DNA from: Acidipropionibacterium thoenii DSM 20276
Lineage (GTDB): Bacteria > Actinomycetota > Actinomycetes > Propionibacteriales > Propionibacteriaceae
Assembly (NCBI RefSeq): GCF_000423445.1
Contig: NZ_AUHZ01000012.1
Coordinates: 36,656-100,655, forward strand
Reading direction: 5' to 3'
Length of the DNA: 64,000 bases
Below are positions 8,531 through 17,285 of this stretch, in pieces. Both the position numbers and the translations under genes were made by a program. Numbering within the stretch: the stretch's first letter is position 1; every line of letters begins with the position of its first letter. The notes beneath the pieces are model-generated. The model saw only the letters and a list, made by a program, of their open reading frames with translations, was not told the DNA's origin and did not search any database.

Positions 8531-9685
8531 ATGTCCGCTCCCGATCGCGCAGCCGCTGCCGGCAGTACCCGTCGGCCCTCGGAGCGGCAGTGGCCACGGA
8601 GCCTCGGCTCCCAGCACTCGATGCCCGAGCCCGATTCGGGCGGCTACCGGATGACCGCCCTGATCAGCGCGCTGGTGGTGCTGCTGCTGGTGATCGCGAT
8701 GGCATTCGTGCCGGTGCCCTTCGTCAGCTGGGCTCCCGGGCGTACTGTCGACGTGCTCGCGCAGACCGACCAGGGCAGGCCGATCATCCAGGTCTCCGGG
8801 CTGACCACCCGCAGCAGCCGCGCCGACCTGCGGATGACCACTGTCTCGGTGACCACTGTGGACGGTCGGTTGAGTCTGTTCGAGGCACTGGCCTCCTACT
8901 GGCTGCCGAACCGCGATGTCCTCCAGCGCGAGGCGATCTATCCCTCCGGGCAGTCCCCCGACGAGGTGCGCGCTGCCGAGGTCCAGTCCATGGACACCTC
9001 CCAGCGCGATGCGGTGGTGGCAGCACTTCGGGCAGCCGGCCAGCCCGTCACGGAGATGCCGATGATCGAGGCGGTGACGGTCGGCGGCCCGGCTTACAAC
9101 ACCTTGGTGCCGGGCGATCTGGTGCAGTCGGTGGACGGTACCGATGTGCAATCGGTGGCCGATGTCCAGCGGGCGATCCGCAAGCACCGTGCCGGGGATG
9201 CCGTGGCGATGGTGGTGCTGCGCAACGGCGCCACCAAGAACGTCCAGGTGGTCACCTCGGCGTCCCGCACCGACCCGAAGATCCCGATGGTCGGCGTCAG
9301 CCTGGCCACCGGCTACCGGTACTCCCCGACAGTGACCTTCGGGGTGCCCCCCAGCATCACCGGGCCCAGTGCCGGACTGGTGCTGTCACTGGGGGTCTAC
9401 GAGACCATCGCCAGCACCGATCTGCTCGGGGACCTCAATGTCGCCGGCACCGGGGAGATCTCCCCCGACGGCACCGTCGGGGCCATCGGCGGCATCCACC
9501 AGAAGGTCGCCGGGGCCCAGCGCGACGGGGCGAGGATCTTCCTGGTCCCGGCCGCCAACTGCCAGGACCTGTCGGGGGTGTCGACCCGGATGACACTGGT
9601 CAAGGTGTCCACTCTCAAGGACGCCATCTCGGCTCTGCAGAAGCTTCGCCAGGGCACCGACGCCAAGGAGATCCCGCATTGCTAG
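8531..9685 (+). CDS. Membrane-anchored PDZ / Lon-type (S16) serine protease, YlbL family
   Basis: This 384-residue protein has one N-terminal membrane segment (ALISALVVLLLVIAMAFVPV, about residues 38-60). A PDZ domain follows (LVPGDLVQSVDGTDV near 200), then a Lon-type proteolytic domain. The catalytic serine is in GPSAGLVLSL and the lysine in IGGIHQKVAGA, giving the S16 Ser-Lys dyad. The active site should face the outside of the membrane. Family members (YlbL in Bacillus, Rv3194c in M. tuberculosis) process or degrade envelope or secreted proteins; that role here is inferred. Its stop overlaps the TTG start of the next gene, so the two are probably co-transcribed with the UPF0182 gene. Confidence 0.9.
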   Translation: MSAPDRAAAAGSTRRPSERQWPRSLGSQHSMPEPDSGGYRMTALISALVVLLLVIAMAFVPVPFVSWAPGRTVDVLAQTDQGRPIIQVSGLTTRSSRADLRMTTVSVTTVDGRLSLFEALASYWLPNRDVLQREAIYPSGQSPDEVRAAEVQSMDTSQRDAVVAALRAAGQPVTEMPMIEAVTVGGPAYNTLVPGDLVQSVDGTDVQSVADVQRAIRKHRAGDAVAMVVLRNGATKNVQVVTSASRTDPKIPMVGVSLATGYRYSPTVTFGVPPSITGPSAGLVLSLGVYETIASTDLLGDLNVAGTGEISPDGTVGAIGGIHQKVAGAQRDGARIFLVPAANCQDLSGVSTRMTLVKVSTLKDAISALQKLRQGTDAKEIPHC

Positions 9686-10290
9686 ACACGACTCCCCGCT
9701 GCCCGGAGGGGACACCCGCCGGCTCCACCCCCGACGACAGCGTGCTGGTCGCCGCCCTCACCGAGATCGACCGGTTCCTGGGTACCGAGGCCTGGGGCCA
9801 GCCGGCTCGGCTGTTCGCCCTGGTGCCGACCTGTGAGCTGGTGGCCGCCGAGCCCTCGCTGGCCGGCCAGCTGGCGGCGGGATCACCCGACTCGCTGTCC
9901 AGCATCGAGCAGGAGGGATTCGTCGCCGGGGACCACCTGGAGCAGGCGCTGGCCTCGATCGCCTGGCCGGCCACCGTGCACGGCGCGGCGATCAGTGTGG
10001 AACGCACCTTCCTGCCGGCCCAGGAGGAGGCGGGGATCCCCGAGGACCCCGAGCAGGCTGCCGCCTATGTGGCCGCCCACCCACGTCGGCAGGATCTGCG
10101 ACTGGTCTGTGGGGCGATGCGCAACGGTGTGCACTACGGGGTGGCGAGGGTGCTGGATCATCCCGACGACCTGCTCGGCGGCTCAGACCTGGCACCCTCC
10201 CTGGAGGCCGCGCTGCTGGCCACCTTGAACGATGAGGGACCGACCGGCGATCGCCCCGGCACGGACACGACGGAAGGCGGACCACAGTGA
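9679..10290 (+). CDS. PPA1309-family protein, function unknown
   Basis: This is a 203-residue acidic soluble protein. The frame is open far upstream, but that part is the shadow of the protease gene. The TTG at 9679 overlaps the protease stop by seven bases and begins the recognisable family sequence (VLVAALTEIDRFLGTEAWGQPARLFALVPT). Other conserved-looking blocks are DHLEQALASIAWPATVHGAAISVER and RLVCGAMRNGVHYGVARV. The family is actinobacterial and named after a Cutibacterium acnes locus. It normally lies between the PDZ protease and UPF0182 genes, as here. No catalytic motif is apparent; a partner role for the neighbouring membrane proteins is only a guess from position. Confidence 0.75.
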   Translation: MLDTTPRCPEGTPAGSTPDDSVLVAALTEIDRFLGTEAWGQPARLFALVPTCELVAAEPSLAGQLAAGSPDSLSSIEQEGFVAGDHLEQALASIAWPATVHGAAISVERTFLPAQEEAGIPEDPEQAAAYVAAHPRRQDLRLVCGAMRNGVHYGVARVLDHPDDLLGGSDLAPSLEAALLATLNDEGPTGDRPGTDTTEGGPQ

Positions 10291-13190
10291 GCGCGTCCAG
10301 ACCCTTCCCCCGCCGGGTACCACCCAGACTGCCCTCCAGACCCCGGCGCGGTGTGCTCATCGCGATCGTGGTGGTGATCGGCCTGGTCATCGTCTGGTCG
10401 ATCGCCTCGACCATCACCACCGATCTGCTGTGGTTCACCGCCATCGGATATCGCCGCGTCTACCTGATCCGGCTGCTGGCCGGGGTGGCGCTCTTCCTGG
10501 CAGGAATGCTGCTGGTCGGTGGCGGAGTCGCCGTCAACATGATGATCGCGCTGCGGCTGGCCGGCGGCGCCAGGGCCGACCGGAAGGTCGGCTCGGTGAG
10601 CTACCAGGGTTTCATGGTCTCCCACCGGCGTGCCGTGATCCTGACTCCAGCGTTCTTCGTGGGGCTGCTGGGCGGTAGTTCCTGCGCCGCCCAGGCCGCC
10701 ACCATGCTCGCCTGGTGGAACCGCACGCCGACCGGCACCAAGGACCCCTACTTCGGACTTGACACCTCGTTCTACCTGTTCAGCTATCCGTGGCTGCACT
10801 TCCTGACGAATCTGCTGATCTCGGTGGTGGTGCTCAGCCTGCTGAGCGCCCTGGCGGTTCACCTCGCGGTGGGTGCGGTGACCGTCACCGTTCCCGCCGT
10901 GCTCACCCCCGGCGGGACGGCGCGAGCCCGTCGGCAACGGTCTCGACTGCTCACCGCCGGGGCCAGGGCTCATCTGTCGGTGCTGGTGGCCATCGGTCTG
11001 GTGCTGGTGGGGTTGTCGAGCCTGTTGGGCCGCTACGGGCTGTCAGTGGCCCAGAGCCCGCTGTTCACCGGAATCGGTTACACCGCCGACCACTACCGGA
11101 CCACCGCCAAGATCATCGTGGCGGTCATCTCCTTCCTGGTCGCGCTGCTGTTCCTGGCCAACGCGAGGCTTCGTCACTGGGGGGTGCCGAGTGTCGGGAT
11201 CGTGCTGATGCTCATCGCCACGGTGATCGTCCAGGGCATCTATCCGGCCTTCATGCAGCGCTTCTCGGTGACCCCGGACGCTCCTGACAAGGAGCGTCCC
11301 TACATCGCCAACAACATCGCGGCCACCCGATCGGCCTTCGGCATCGCCGGCACCACCGTCTCCGACTACGCGGCGAGCACCACCGCCAGCGCCGGCCAGC
11401 TGAAGTCCGATGCCGAGGCCGTGCCATCCATCCGACTGATGGATCCGGCGGTCATCGGGCCCACCTTCGAACAGCTCCAGCAGGTGCGTGGTTTCTACTC
11501 CTTCCCCAGCACCCTCGACGTCGACCGCTACCGGATCGACGGCTCGATGACCGATGCCGTGGTGGCGGCCCGCGAGATCGACCTCAGCGGTCTGACCGAC
11601 AAGAGCTGGAACAATGTGCACACCGTGTACACCCACGGCTACGGGCTGGTCGCCGCCTACGGCAACCGGCGGCAGGCGTCCGGGGAGCCGGAGTGGCTGG
11701 CCCGCGACCTTCCCACGGTGGGAAAGCTCACCGCCACCCAGTCGCGCATCTACTTCGGGGAACGTGCCTCGCAGTATGTCGTGGTGGGTTCGGCTCCGGG
11801 AACCGCGCCGGTCGAGCTCGACACTCCCGGTGGCGGCAAGGCCGACTCCGGGGGGGAGAGCAAGACCACCTACAGCGGCAAGGGCGGGGTGTCGATCGGC
11901 AACTTCCTGGTGCGCGCCATGTACGCCACCAAGTTCGCCGACATCAACCTGATGCTCTCGGACCGGGTCAGTGCGCAGTCGAAGATCCTTTACGACCGCA
12001 CCCCCCTGGAGCGGGTCACCGAGGTCGCCCCCTGGCTGAAGGTGGACAGCGACCCGCTGCCGACCCTGGTCGACGGGAGGCTGGTGTGGATCGTCGACGG
12101 GTACACCACCTCCAGCAATTACCCCAACTCGACCCGGGTGGACCTGCGCCAGGCGAGCAACGACTCCACATCCCAGCAGCGGCAGAGCCAGCCCGACCAG
12201 CAGATCAACTACATCCGGAACTCGGTCAAGGCGGTTGTCGACGCTTATGACGGCACCGTTCAGCTGTATGCCTGGGACTCCTCCGACCCGATCCTGAAGA
12301 CCTGGCAGAAGGTCTACCCGGGCACCGTCAAGCCCCGCTCGGCGATGTCGGCCGAGCTGCTGGCCCATGTCCGGTACCCCCAGGACATGTTCAAGGTCCA
12401 GCGTCAGATCCTGGGCCGGTACCACACCACCGATCCCGACACCTGGTACCAGCGCAACGACCTGTGGCAGACCCCCGCCGATCCGGTCCGCGCCAGCGCG
12501 GGCAGCCAGCCGCCCTACTACCTCACGATCCGCTGGCCCAACGAGACCAACCCGGTGTTCCGCATCACGACGGTGATGGTGCCCTACAAACGGGAGAATC
12601 TTGCCGCGTACATCTCGGTCGGCTCGGACGCCACCAAGTCCGACTACGGCAGGATCCGGGTACTGCGGATGTCCAGCTCGACCCAGATCGACGGGCCGAA
12701 CCAGACCGCCAGCGCCATCACCTCAGACACCACCGTCTCGGCCAAGCTGCTGCCCTACCAGAACAAGGGGTCGGCGAGCGCCAGCCTCGGCAATCTGCTC
12801 ACCCTGCCGGTCGGCGGGGGACTGCTGTACGTCCAGCCGATCTACGCCCAGCGGCAGACCGGTTCGGGCGGCTACCCGGTGCTGAGATTCGTGGCGGTCC
12901 GGTTCGGAACCCATGTCGGTATCGGCAGCACCCTCCAGGAGTCCCTCGACCAGGTCTTCGGGGGAGACGCCGGTGCGCAGACCGCCGAGACCCAGGACTC
13001 CAACGGGTCCGGCCAGTCGCAGGGCTCGACGGCCGCCACCACCAGGCAGGCCAGGGAACTGCTGAGCCAGGCCCAGAGTGCCTTCACCGCCGCCGACAAG
13101 GCACTGCAGAATGGCGACCTCGCGGAGTACCAGAAGCAGGTCGACAGGGCCCAGGACCTGGTCTCCCAGGCCCTGAAACAGGTGAGATGA
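10287..13190 (+). CDS. UPF0182 family multi-pass membrane protein
   Basis: This 967-residue protein belongs to UPF0182 (compare Rv3193c). About seven hydrophobic segments occupy the first 330 residues, for example VLIAIVVVIGLVIVWSIAS and LLSALAVHLAVGAVTVTVP. They are followed by a very large extracytoplasmic domain containing RSAFGIAGTTVSDYAA and VGSAPGTAPVELDTPGGG. The C-terminal 90 residues are a Gln/Ala-rich helical tail (ARELLSQAQSAFTAADKAL). The GTG start overlaps the preceding stop as GTGA, indicating translational coupling. The biochemical role is unknown; the constant pairing with the PDZ protease suggests an envelope function. Confidence 0.9.
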   Translation: MSASRPFPRRVPPRLPSRPRRGVLIAIVVVIGLVIVWSIASTITTDLLWFTAIGYRRVYLIRLLAGVALFLAGMLLVGGGVAVNMMIALRLAGGARADRKVGSVSYQGFMVSHRRAVILTPAFFVGLLGGSSCAAQAATMLAWWNRTPTGTKDPYFGLDTSFYLFSYPWLHFLTNLLISVVVLSLLSALAVHLAVGAVTVTVPAVLTPGGTARARRQRSRLLTAGARAHLSVLVAIGLVLVGLSSLLGRYGLSVAQSPLFTGIGYTADHYRTTAKIIVAVISFLVALLFLANARLRHWGVPSVGIVLMLIATVIVQGIYPAFMQRFSVTPDAPDKERPYIANNIAATRSAFGIAGTTVSDYAASTTASAGQLKSDAEAVPSIRLMDPAVIGPTFEQLQQVRGFYSFPSTLDVDRYRIDGSMTDAVVAAREIDLSGLTDKSWNNVHTVYTHGYGLVAAYGNRRQASGEPEWLARDLPTVGKLTATQSRIYFGERASQYVVVGSAPGTAPVELDTPGGGKADSGGESKTTYSGKGGVSIGNFLVRAMYATKFADINLMLSDRVSAQSKILYDRTPLERVTEVAPWLKVDSDPLPTLVDGRLVWIVDGYTTSSNYPNSTRVDLRQASNDSTSQQRQSQPDQQINYIRNSVKAVVDAYDGTVQLYAWDSSDPILKTWQKVYPGTVKPRSAMSAELLAHVRYPQDMFKVQRQILGRYHTTDPDTWYQRNDLWQTPADPVRASAGSQPPYYLTIRWPNETNPVFRITTVMVPYKRENLAAYISVGSDATKSDYGRIRVLRMSSSTQIDGPNQTASAITSDTTVSAKLLPYQNKGSASASLGNLLTLPVGGGLLYVQPIYAQRQTGSGGYPVLRFVAVRFGTHVGIGSTLQESLDQVFGGDAGAQTAETQDSNGSGQSQGSTAATTRQARELLSQAQSAFTAADKALQNGDLAEYQKQVDRAQDLVSQALKQVR

Positions 13191-13219
13191 GTCTCCCGCC
13201 GGGTGGTGGCCCTCGCGCA

Positions 13220-13225
13220 TAGGGT
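13220..13225 (+). promoter_or_regulatory. -10-like box for the GH3 gene, leaderless spacing
   Basis: TAGGGT ends six bases before the ATG at 13232, and there is no ribosome site between them. Confidence 0.45.
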
Positions 13226-13231
13226 GGGTCC

Positions 13232-15640
13232 ATGACACCCGGTGATGTGCACGAGATCCCACTGACCGACCAGATCCGGCTGCTCTCGGGCGCCGACGAC
13301 TGGCACACCGAGTCGGTTCCCCGGATCGGCCTGCGGGCCCTGAGGCTCTCCGATGGTCCCAGTGGGCTGCGGGTGCCCGACGACCACGGCGGATCGCTGC
13401 CGGCCACCTGCTTCCCCGGAGCCGCAGTGCTGGGTTCCAGCTGGGACCGTGAACTGCTCGGCGAGGTCGGCGGGGCGCTGGCGGCCGAGGCCGGTGTGCA
13501 GGGGGTCGATGTGATCCTCGGGCCGGGGATCAACATCAAACGTCATCCTTTCGGCGGCCGGAACTTCGAGTACCTGTCTGAGGATCCGCTGGTCTCAGGA
13601 GAACTCGCGGCAGCGGTGATCAACGGAATCCAGGGTCGGGGGGTCGGCGCCTGCGTCAAGCACTTCGCCGTCAACAACCAGGAGACCCTGAGGCTGTGCG
13701 TCGACGCGGTGGTCGACGAGCGGACTCTTCACGAGATCTACCTGGCCGCCTTCGAGACGGTCGTCGCCAAGTCCCATCCGGCGGCGGTGATGGTCTCGTA
13801 CAACCAGATCAACGGCGTCGCCGCCACGACCAATGCCGCCCTGATCGGCTCCCTGCTGCGCGGACGGTGGGGATACCGCGGTCTGGTGATGAGCGACTGG
13901 TGCGCGATCTGGGACCGGGTCGCCTCGCTGGATGCCGGGGTCGACCTGGAGATGCCGTCGAGCCACGGCGCCTTCGACCGATCGGTGGCTGCTGCGGTGC
14001 GCGGCGGGCGGCTGTCGGCCGATGCAGTGGCCAGCTCGGCCGCTCGGGTGGCGGCACTGGCCGATCGGATCAGCCCGCCGCCGGTCCACGAACTGCCGGT
14101 CGCCGAGCATGACGCACTGGCTCGTCGGGCAGCCGCCGCGGGCACCGTGCTGGCCGCCAATGACGGCGTCCTGCCGCTGGCCGCCGGCTCCAGGGTGGCC
14201 GTCATCGGTGCCTTCGCGGTCCGCCCGCGATTCCAGGGATCCGGCTCCTCCCAGGTCAACCCGACCCAGGTCAGTGGACTGCTCGAGGCGCTGGCCGGCA
14301 AGGAGGTCGAGGTGCGGTACGCCCGCGGCTACGATCCCGAGGACCACCGCACCGACGCCGTGCTGGTCGCCGAGGCCGCCGAGAGGGCGGCCGAGGCCGA
14401 TGCCGCGGTGGTGATCGTCGGCCTTCCGGAGGAGATGGAATCGGAGGGATACGACCGCACCGCCCTCCAGCTGCCCGCCCAGCACGACGCGGTGGTCAGA
14501 GCCGTGCTGGCTGCCAACCCGCACACCGTGGTGGTGGTCTGCTCGGGCTCGCCGGTGGCACTGCCGTGGGCCGACAGGGCGGCGGCAGTGCTGCTGGCCG
14601 GGCTGGGCGGCCAGGCCGGCGGGGCCGCGCTGGCCGACATCCTGGTGGGGGACGCCGAGCCCGCGGGACGCCTCGCCGAGACCTGGCCGCATGACCTGAG
14701 CGAGGTGGCCTCCGATCCGTACTTCCCCGGTACCGGCTCGATGGTGCAGTACCGGGAGGGCGCGGCGGTCGGTTACCGGCACACCACCACCGAGGCGATC
14801 ACTCCGGCGTTCTGCTTCGGTCACGGGCTGTCCTACACCAGCTTCGAGTGGTCCCGGATGGCTCTGGATGCCACCGATATCGGCGCCGGAGAGGGGTTCT
14901 CGGTCACCCTCACGGTGGCCAACACCGGGACACGGGCCGGTTCCGACGTCGTCCAGGTCTATCTGGCAGACCGCACCGGGGTGACATCGCGACCGCGTCG
15001 CTGGCTGGCCGGGTTCGCCAAGGTGAGGCTGGAACCAGGGCAGTCGCGCCGGGTCGAGGTCGAGGTGTCATCCCGCGAGCTGGCTTTCTGGGACACCGAG
15101 GAGCACGACTGGCGTGTTCCCTCCGGGGCATTCAGCGTGGAGGTGGCACGCTCCTGCCAGGAGATCGTCGAGGTGATGGAGCTGCGGGTGGCCGACGGAG
15201 TCGACCATGCCCCCGAACGTGCCTGGACGCCCTTGGTGGCTGCCTCCGACGAGTCCTTCGCCGCGCGGCTCGGCCGGCCGGTGCCGAGCGTTCCGCCGGC
15301 CCGCCCGTTCACCGCGGCCTCGGTGCTCGGTCAGACCAGGGCTCACCCGGTGGGAGCGGCGGTGCACGCTGTGATGGTCCATCGCTGTGTGGACGCCCAG
15401 GCCGATCCGCGACTGCGCCGGATGATGCAGCGCTCCGTCGACGAGCTGCCGCTGCGCAACCTGCCCTCGATGTCGGGAGGGCTGGTTCCGGTGGAGGCCG
15501 TTCCGCTGCTGGTCGACGTCCTCAACGGCGCTCCGGACGCCATTCTGCGACGGTCCCTGGGCGGCGTCGGCGATCTCGGCAGGGGGTTGTTCGAGAGGGC
15601 CAGGTCGATCCTCACACGGTGGGGCGGACCCCAGGACTAG
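13232..15640 (+). CDS. Glycoside hydrolase family 3, beta-glucosidase-like
   Basis: This 802-residue enzyme probably hydrolyses beta-linked glucosides with retention. The GH3 N-terminal barrel (residues about 1-270) contains VKHFAVNNQE and the nucleophile region LVMSDWCAIWD, with Asp222 as candidate nucleophile. The GH3 C-terminal domain (about 295-530) includes FQGSGSSQVNPTQ. A fibronectin-III-like domain follows (about 550-650, NTGTRAGSDVVQVYLADRTG). A further 150-residue helical tail lies beyond the FnIII domain. No signal peptide is seen, so it is probably cytoplasmic. The exact substrate cannot be read from sequence. Confidence 0.88.
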   Translation: MTPGDVHEIPLTDQIRLLSGADDWHTESVPRIGLRALRLSDGPSGLRVPDDHGGSLPATCFPGAAVLGSSWDRELLGEVGGALAAEAGVQGVDVILGPGINIKRHPFGGRNFEYLSEDPLVSGELAAAVINGIQGRGVGACVKHFAVNNQETLRLCVDAVVDERTLHEIYLAAFETVVAKSHPAAVMVSYNQINGVAATTNAALIGSLLRGRWGYRGLVMSDWCAIWDRVASLDAGVDLEMPSSHGAFDRSVAAAVRGGRLSADAVASSAARVAALADRISPPPVHELPVAEHDALARRAAAAGTVLAANDGVLPLAAGSRVAVIGAFAVRPRFQGSGSSQVNPTQVSGLLEALAGKEVEVRYARGYDPEDHRTDAVLVAEAAERAAEADAAVVIVGLPEEMESEGYDRTALQLPAQHDAVVRAVLAANPHTVVVVCSGSPVALPWADRAAAVLLAGLGGQAGGAALADILVGDAEPAGRLAETWPHDLSEVASDPYFPGTGSMVQYREGAAVGYRHTTTEAITPAFCFGHGLSYTSFEWSRMALDATDIGAGEGFSVTLTVANTGTRAGSDVVQVYLADRTGVTSRPRRWLAGFAKVRLEPGQSRRVEVEVSSRELAFWDTEEHDWRVPSGAFSVEVARSCQEIVEVMELRVADGVDHAPERAWTPLVAASDESFAARLGRPVPSVPPARPFTAASVLGQTRAHPVGAAVHAVMVHRCVDAQADPRLRRMMQRSVDELPLRNLPSMSGGLVPVEAVPLLVDVLNGAPDAILRRSLGGVGDLGRGLFERARSILTRWGGPQD

Positions 15641-15660
15641 GCCACTGTGCTGCAGACAGG

Positions 15661-15694
15661 AAGAAGGTCCCGGCTCCATGAGGAGCCGGGGACC
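15661..15694 (-). terminator. Intrinsic terminator after first initiator tRNA
   Basis: A 12-bp GC-rich stem (arms 15666-15677 and 15682-15694, one bulged base, loop ATGA) is followed on the minus strand by a pyrimidine run TTCTTCC. Confidence 0.7.
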
Positions 15695-15700
15695 AACCTG

Positions 15701-15777
15701 TGGTAGCGGGGACAGGATTTGAACCTGTGACCTCTGGGTTATGAGCCCAGCGAGCTACCGAGCTGCTCCACCCCGCG
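15701..15777 (-). tRNA. tRNA-fMet (CAT), initiator, copy 1
   Basis: This 77-base tRNA has anticodon CAT in the loop CTCATAA, T-loop GTTCAAATC and an encoded 3' CCA. The first acceptor position is a C-T mismatch and the anticodon stem has the GGG/CCC pairs typical of initiator tRNA. It is followed by its own terminator. Confidence 0.93.
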
Positions 15778-15820
15778 TCGGCCTTGTCGACCATACCCGG
15801 CGACCCGGGCCAGGACAAGA

Positions 15821-15852
15821 AGAAGGTCCCGGCTCCTCGAGGAGCCGGGACC
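15821..15852 (-). terminator. Intrinsic terminator after second initiator tRNA
   Basis: A perfect 12-bp stem (arms 15825-15836 and 15841-15852, TCGA loop) is followed on the minus strand by TTCTTCTT. Confidence 0.75.
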
Positions 15853-15858
15853 AACCTG

Positions 15859-15935
15859 TGGTAGCGGGGACAGGATTTGAACCTGTGACCTCTGGGTTAT
15901 GAGCCCAGCGAGCTACCGAGCTGCTCCACCCCGCG
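15859..15935 (-). tRNA. tRNA-fMet (CAT), initiator, copy 2
   Basis: This 77-base tRNA is identical over its whole length to the copy at 15701-15777: CAT anticodon, C1-T72 mismatch and encoded CCA. It lies upstream of copy 1 in the direction of transcription. Confidence 0.93.
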
Positions 15936-16064
15936 TCGCAAGAGAAAACACTACCTGAGTGGTCATTCACAAGCAAATCTGCGGAGGACGCGGCCCTCGG
16001 CGCGACGGCGCATACCACCGGCGGCAGAGGTTCCCATCGTGTGAGACGACCCCTGCGGGCTCCC

Positions 16065-16070
16065 TAGACT
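16065..16070 (+). promoter_or_regulatory. -10-like box for serA
   Basis: TAGACT ends eight bases before the ATG at 16079 and no ribosome site intervenes. Confidence 0.45.
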
Positions 16071-16078
16071 TGGGCGCC

Positions 16079-17269
16079 ATGAAGGCACTCCTGCTCGAGA
16101 ACATCCATGACGAGGCCGTCAGGACTCTACGATCCCAGGGTTACGATGTGGAGCGCCTCAGCAAGGCGCTGGGCGAGGACGAACTCATCGAGGCCCTCGA
16201 CGGTGTCGACCTGCTGGGGATCCGCTCGCGCACCGGAGTCACCAGGAAGGTCATCGAGGCCCGCGGTCAGTCCCTCACCGCGGTCGGCGCGTTCTGCATC
16301 GGCACCAACCAGATGGATCTGCCCGCGCTGGCGGAGGCCGGCGTCGCAGCCTTCAACGCCCCGTACTCCAACACCCGCTCGGTGGTGGAGCTGGTGATCG
16401 GTGAGATCATCGCACTGGCCCGACGACTGGGGGACCGCAACACCCAGATGCACAACGGGGTGTGGCGCAAGTCGGCGGTCGGATCCCACGAGATCCGCGG
16501 CCGCAAGCTCGGCATCGTCGGTTACGGCAATATCGGCTCCCAGTTGTCGGTGCTGGCCGAGGCGATGGGCATGCGGGTCTGGTTCTACGACAAGGCCGAC
16601 AAGCTTCCGCTGGGCAATGCCCAGAAGTGCGACTCCCTGGAGGAGCTGCTGCAGACCGTGGAGACGGTCAGCATCCATGTCGACGGGCGCAAGGACAACA
16701 TCGCGCTGTTCGGTCCCGCTGAGTTCGAGATGATGCGGCCGCGTTCGCTGCTGATCAACTGCTCGCGCGGCAGGATCGTCGACATCGACGCCCTGGTGGA
16801 GAATCTGCGTACCGGCCACATCGCCGGAGCCGCGCTCGACGTCTTCCCCTCCGAGCCCAGGTCCGGCGACGAACCCTTCATCTCCCCGCTCACCACTCTC
16901 GACAATGTCATCCTCACCCCCCATGTCGGCGGCTCCACCCAGGAGGCCCAGGTCGATATCGGTCGCTACGTGGCCAACAAGCTCATCGACTACACCGAGA
17001 ACGCCTCGACCAGCATGAGCGTCAACCTGCCCGACATCACGCCGGCCCCGGTAGTGGGCACCCGGATCGGGCACCTGCACCGCAACATTCCCGGTGTGAT
17101 GGCCCACCTCAACCGGTTGGTCGCAGACCACGGCGGCAATGTCGTCTACCAGGCACTGGCCACCCGCGGGGAGTACGGGTACACGGTGCTCGACATCGCC
17201 GAGACCGATCGTGGCCTGCTGTCGGATGTCGCCCACCTGGAAGGGACCATCCGCGCCCGGGTGCTGTGA
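16079..17269 (+). CDS. serA: D-3-phosphoglycerate dehydrogenase
   Basis: This 396-residue enzyme catalyses the first step of serine synthesis, oxidising 3-phosphoglycerate with NAD. The substrate domain comprises the first 100 and last catalytic residues, and the NAD-binding domain carries GIVGYGNIGSQLSVLAEAMG near residue 145. The catalytic Arg region is NCSRGRIVD and the His is in TPHVGGSTQEAQ. A C-terminal ACT domain (about 325-396, NIPGVMAHLNRLVADHGGNV) should bind serine. The length fits the short E. coli-type enzyme rather than the roughly 530-residue mycobacterial type. The frame opens at 15959, but the ATG at 16079 has a properly placed -10 box and begins family sequence. Confidence 0.94.
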   Translation: MKALLLENIHDEAVRTLRSQGYDVERLSKALGEDELIEALDGVDLLGIRSRTGVTRKVIEARGQSLTAVGAFCIGTNQMDLPALAEAGVAAFNAPYSNTRSVVELVIGEIIALARRLGDRNTQMHNGVWRKSAVGSHEIRGRKLGIVGYGNIGSQLSVLAEAMGMRVWFYDKADKLPLGNAQKCDSLEELLQTVETVSIHVDGRKDNIALFGPAEFEMMRPRSLLINCSRGRIVDIDALVENLRTGHIAGAALDVFPSEPRSGDEPFISPLTTLDNVILTPHVGGSTQEAQVDIGRYVANKLIDYTENASTSMSVNLPDITPAPVVGTRIGHLHRNIPGVMAHLNRLVADHGGNVVYQALATRGEYGYTVLDIAETDRGLLSDVAHLEGTIRARVL

Positions 17270-17285
17270 GCCGTCTGCGGCACGC

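Larger units (their letters stand above)
15661..15935 (-). repeat. Tandem duplication of tRNA-fMet plus terminator
   Basis: The segments 15661-15777 and 15821-15935 are near-identical, each holding a complete initiator tRNA and its own hairpin terminator, with only about 43 bases between the units. The visible differences are in the terminator loop (ATGA versus TCGA) and one bulged base. Confidence 0.85.
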
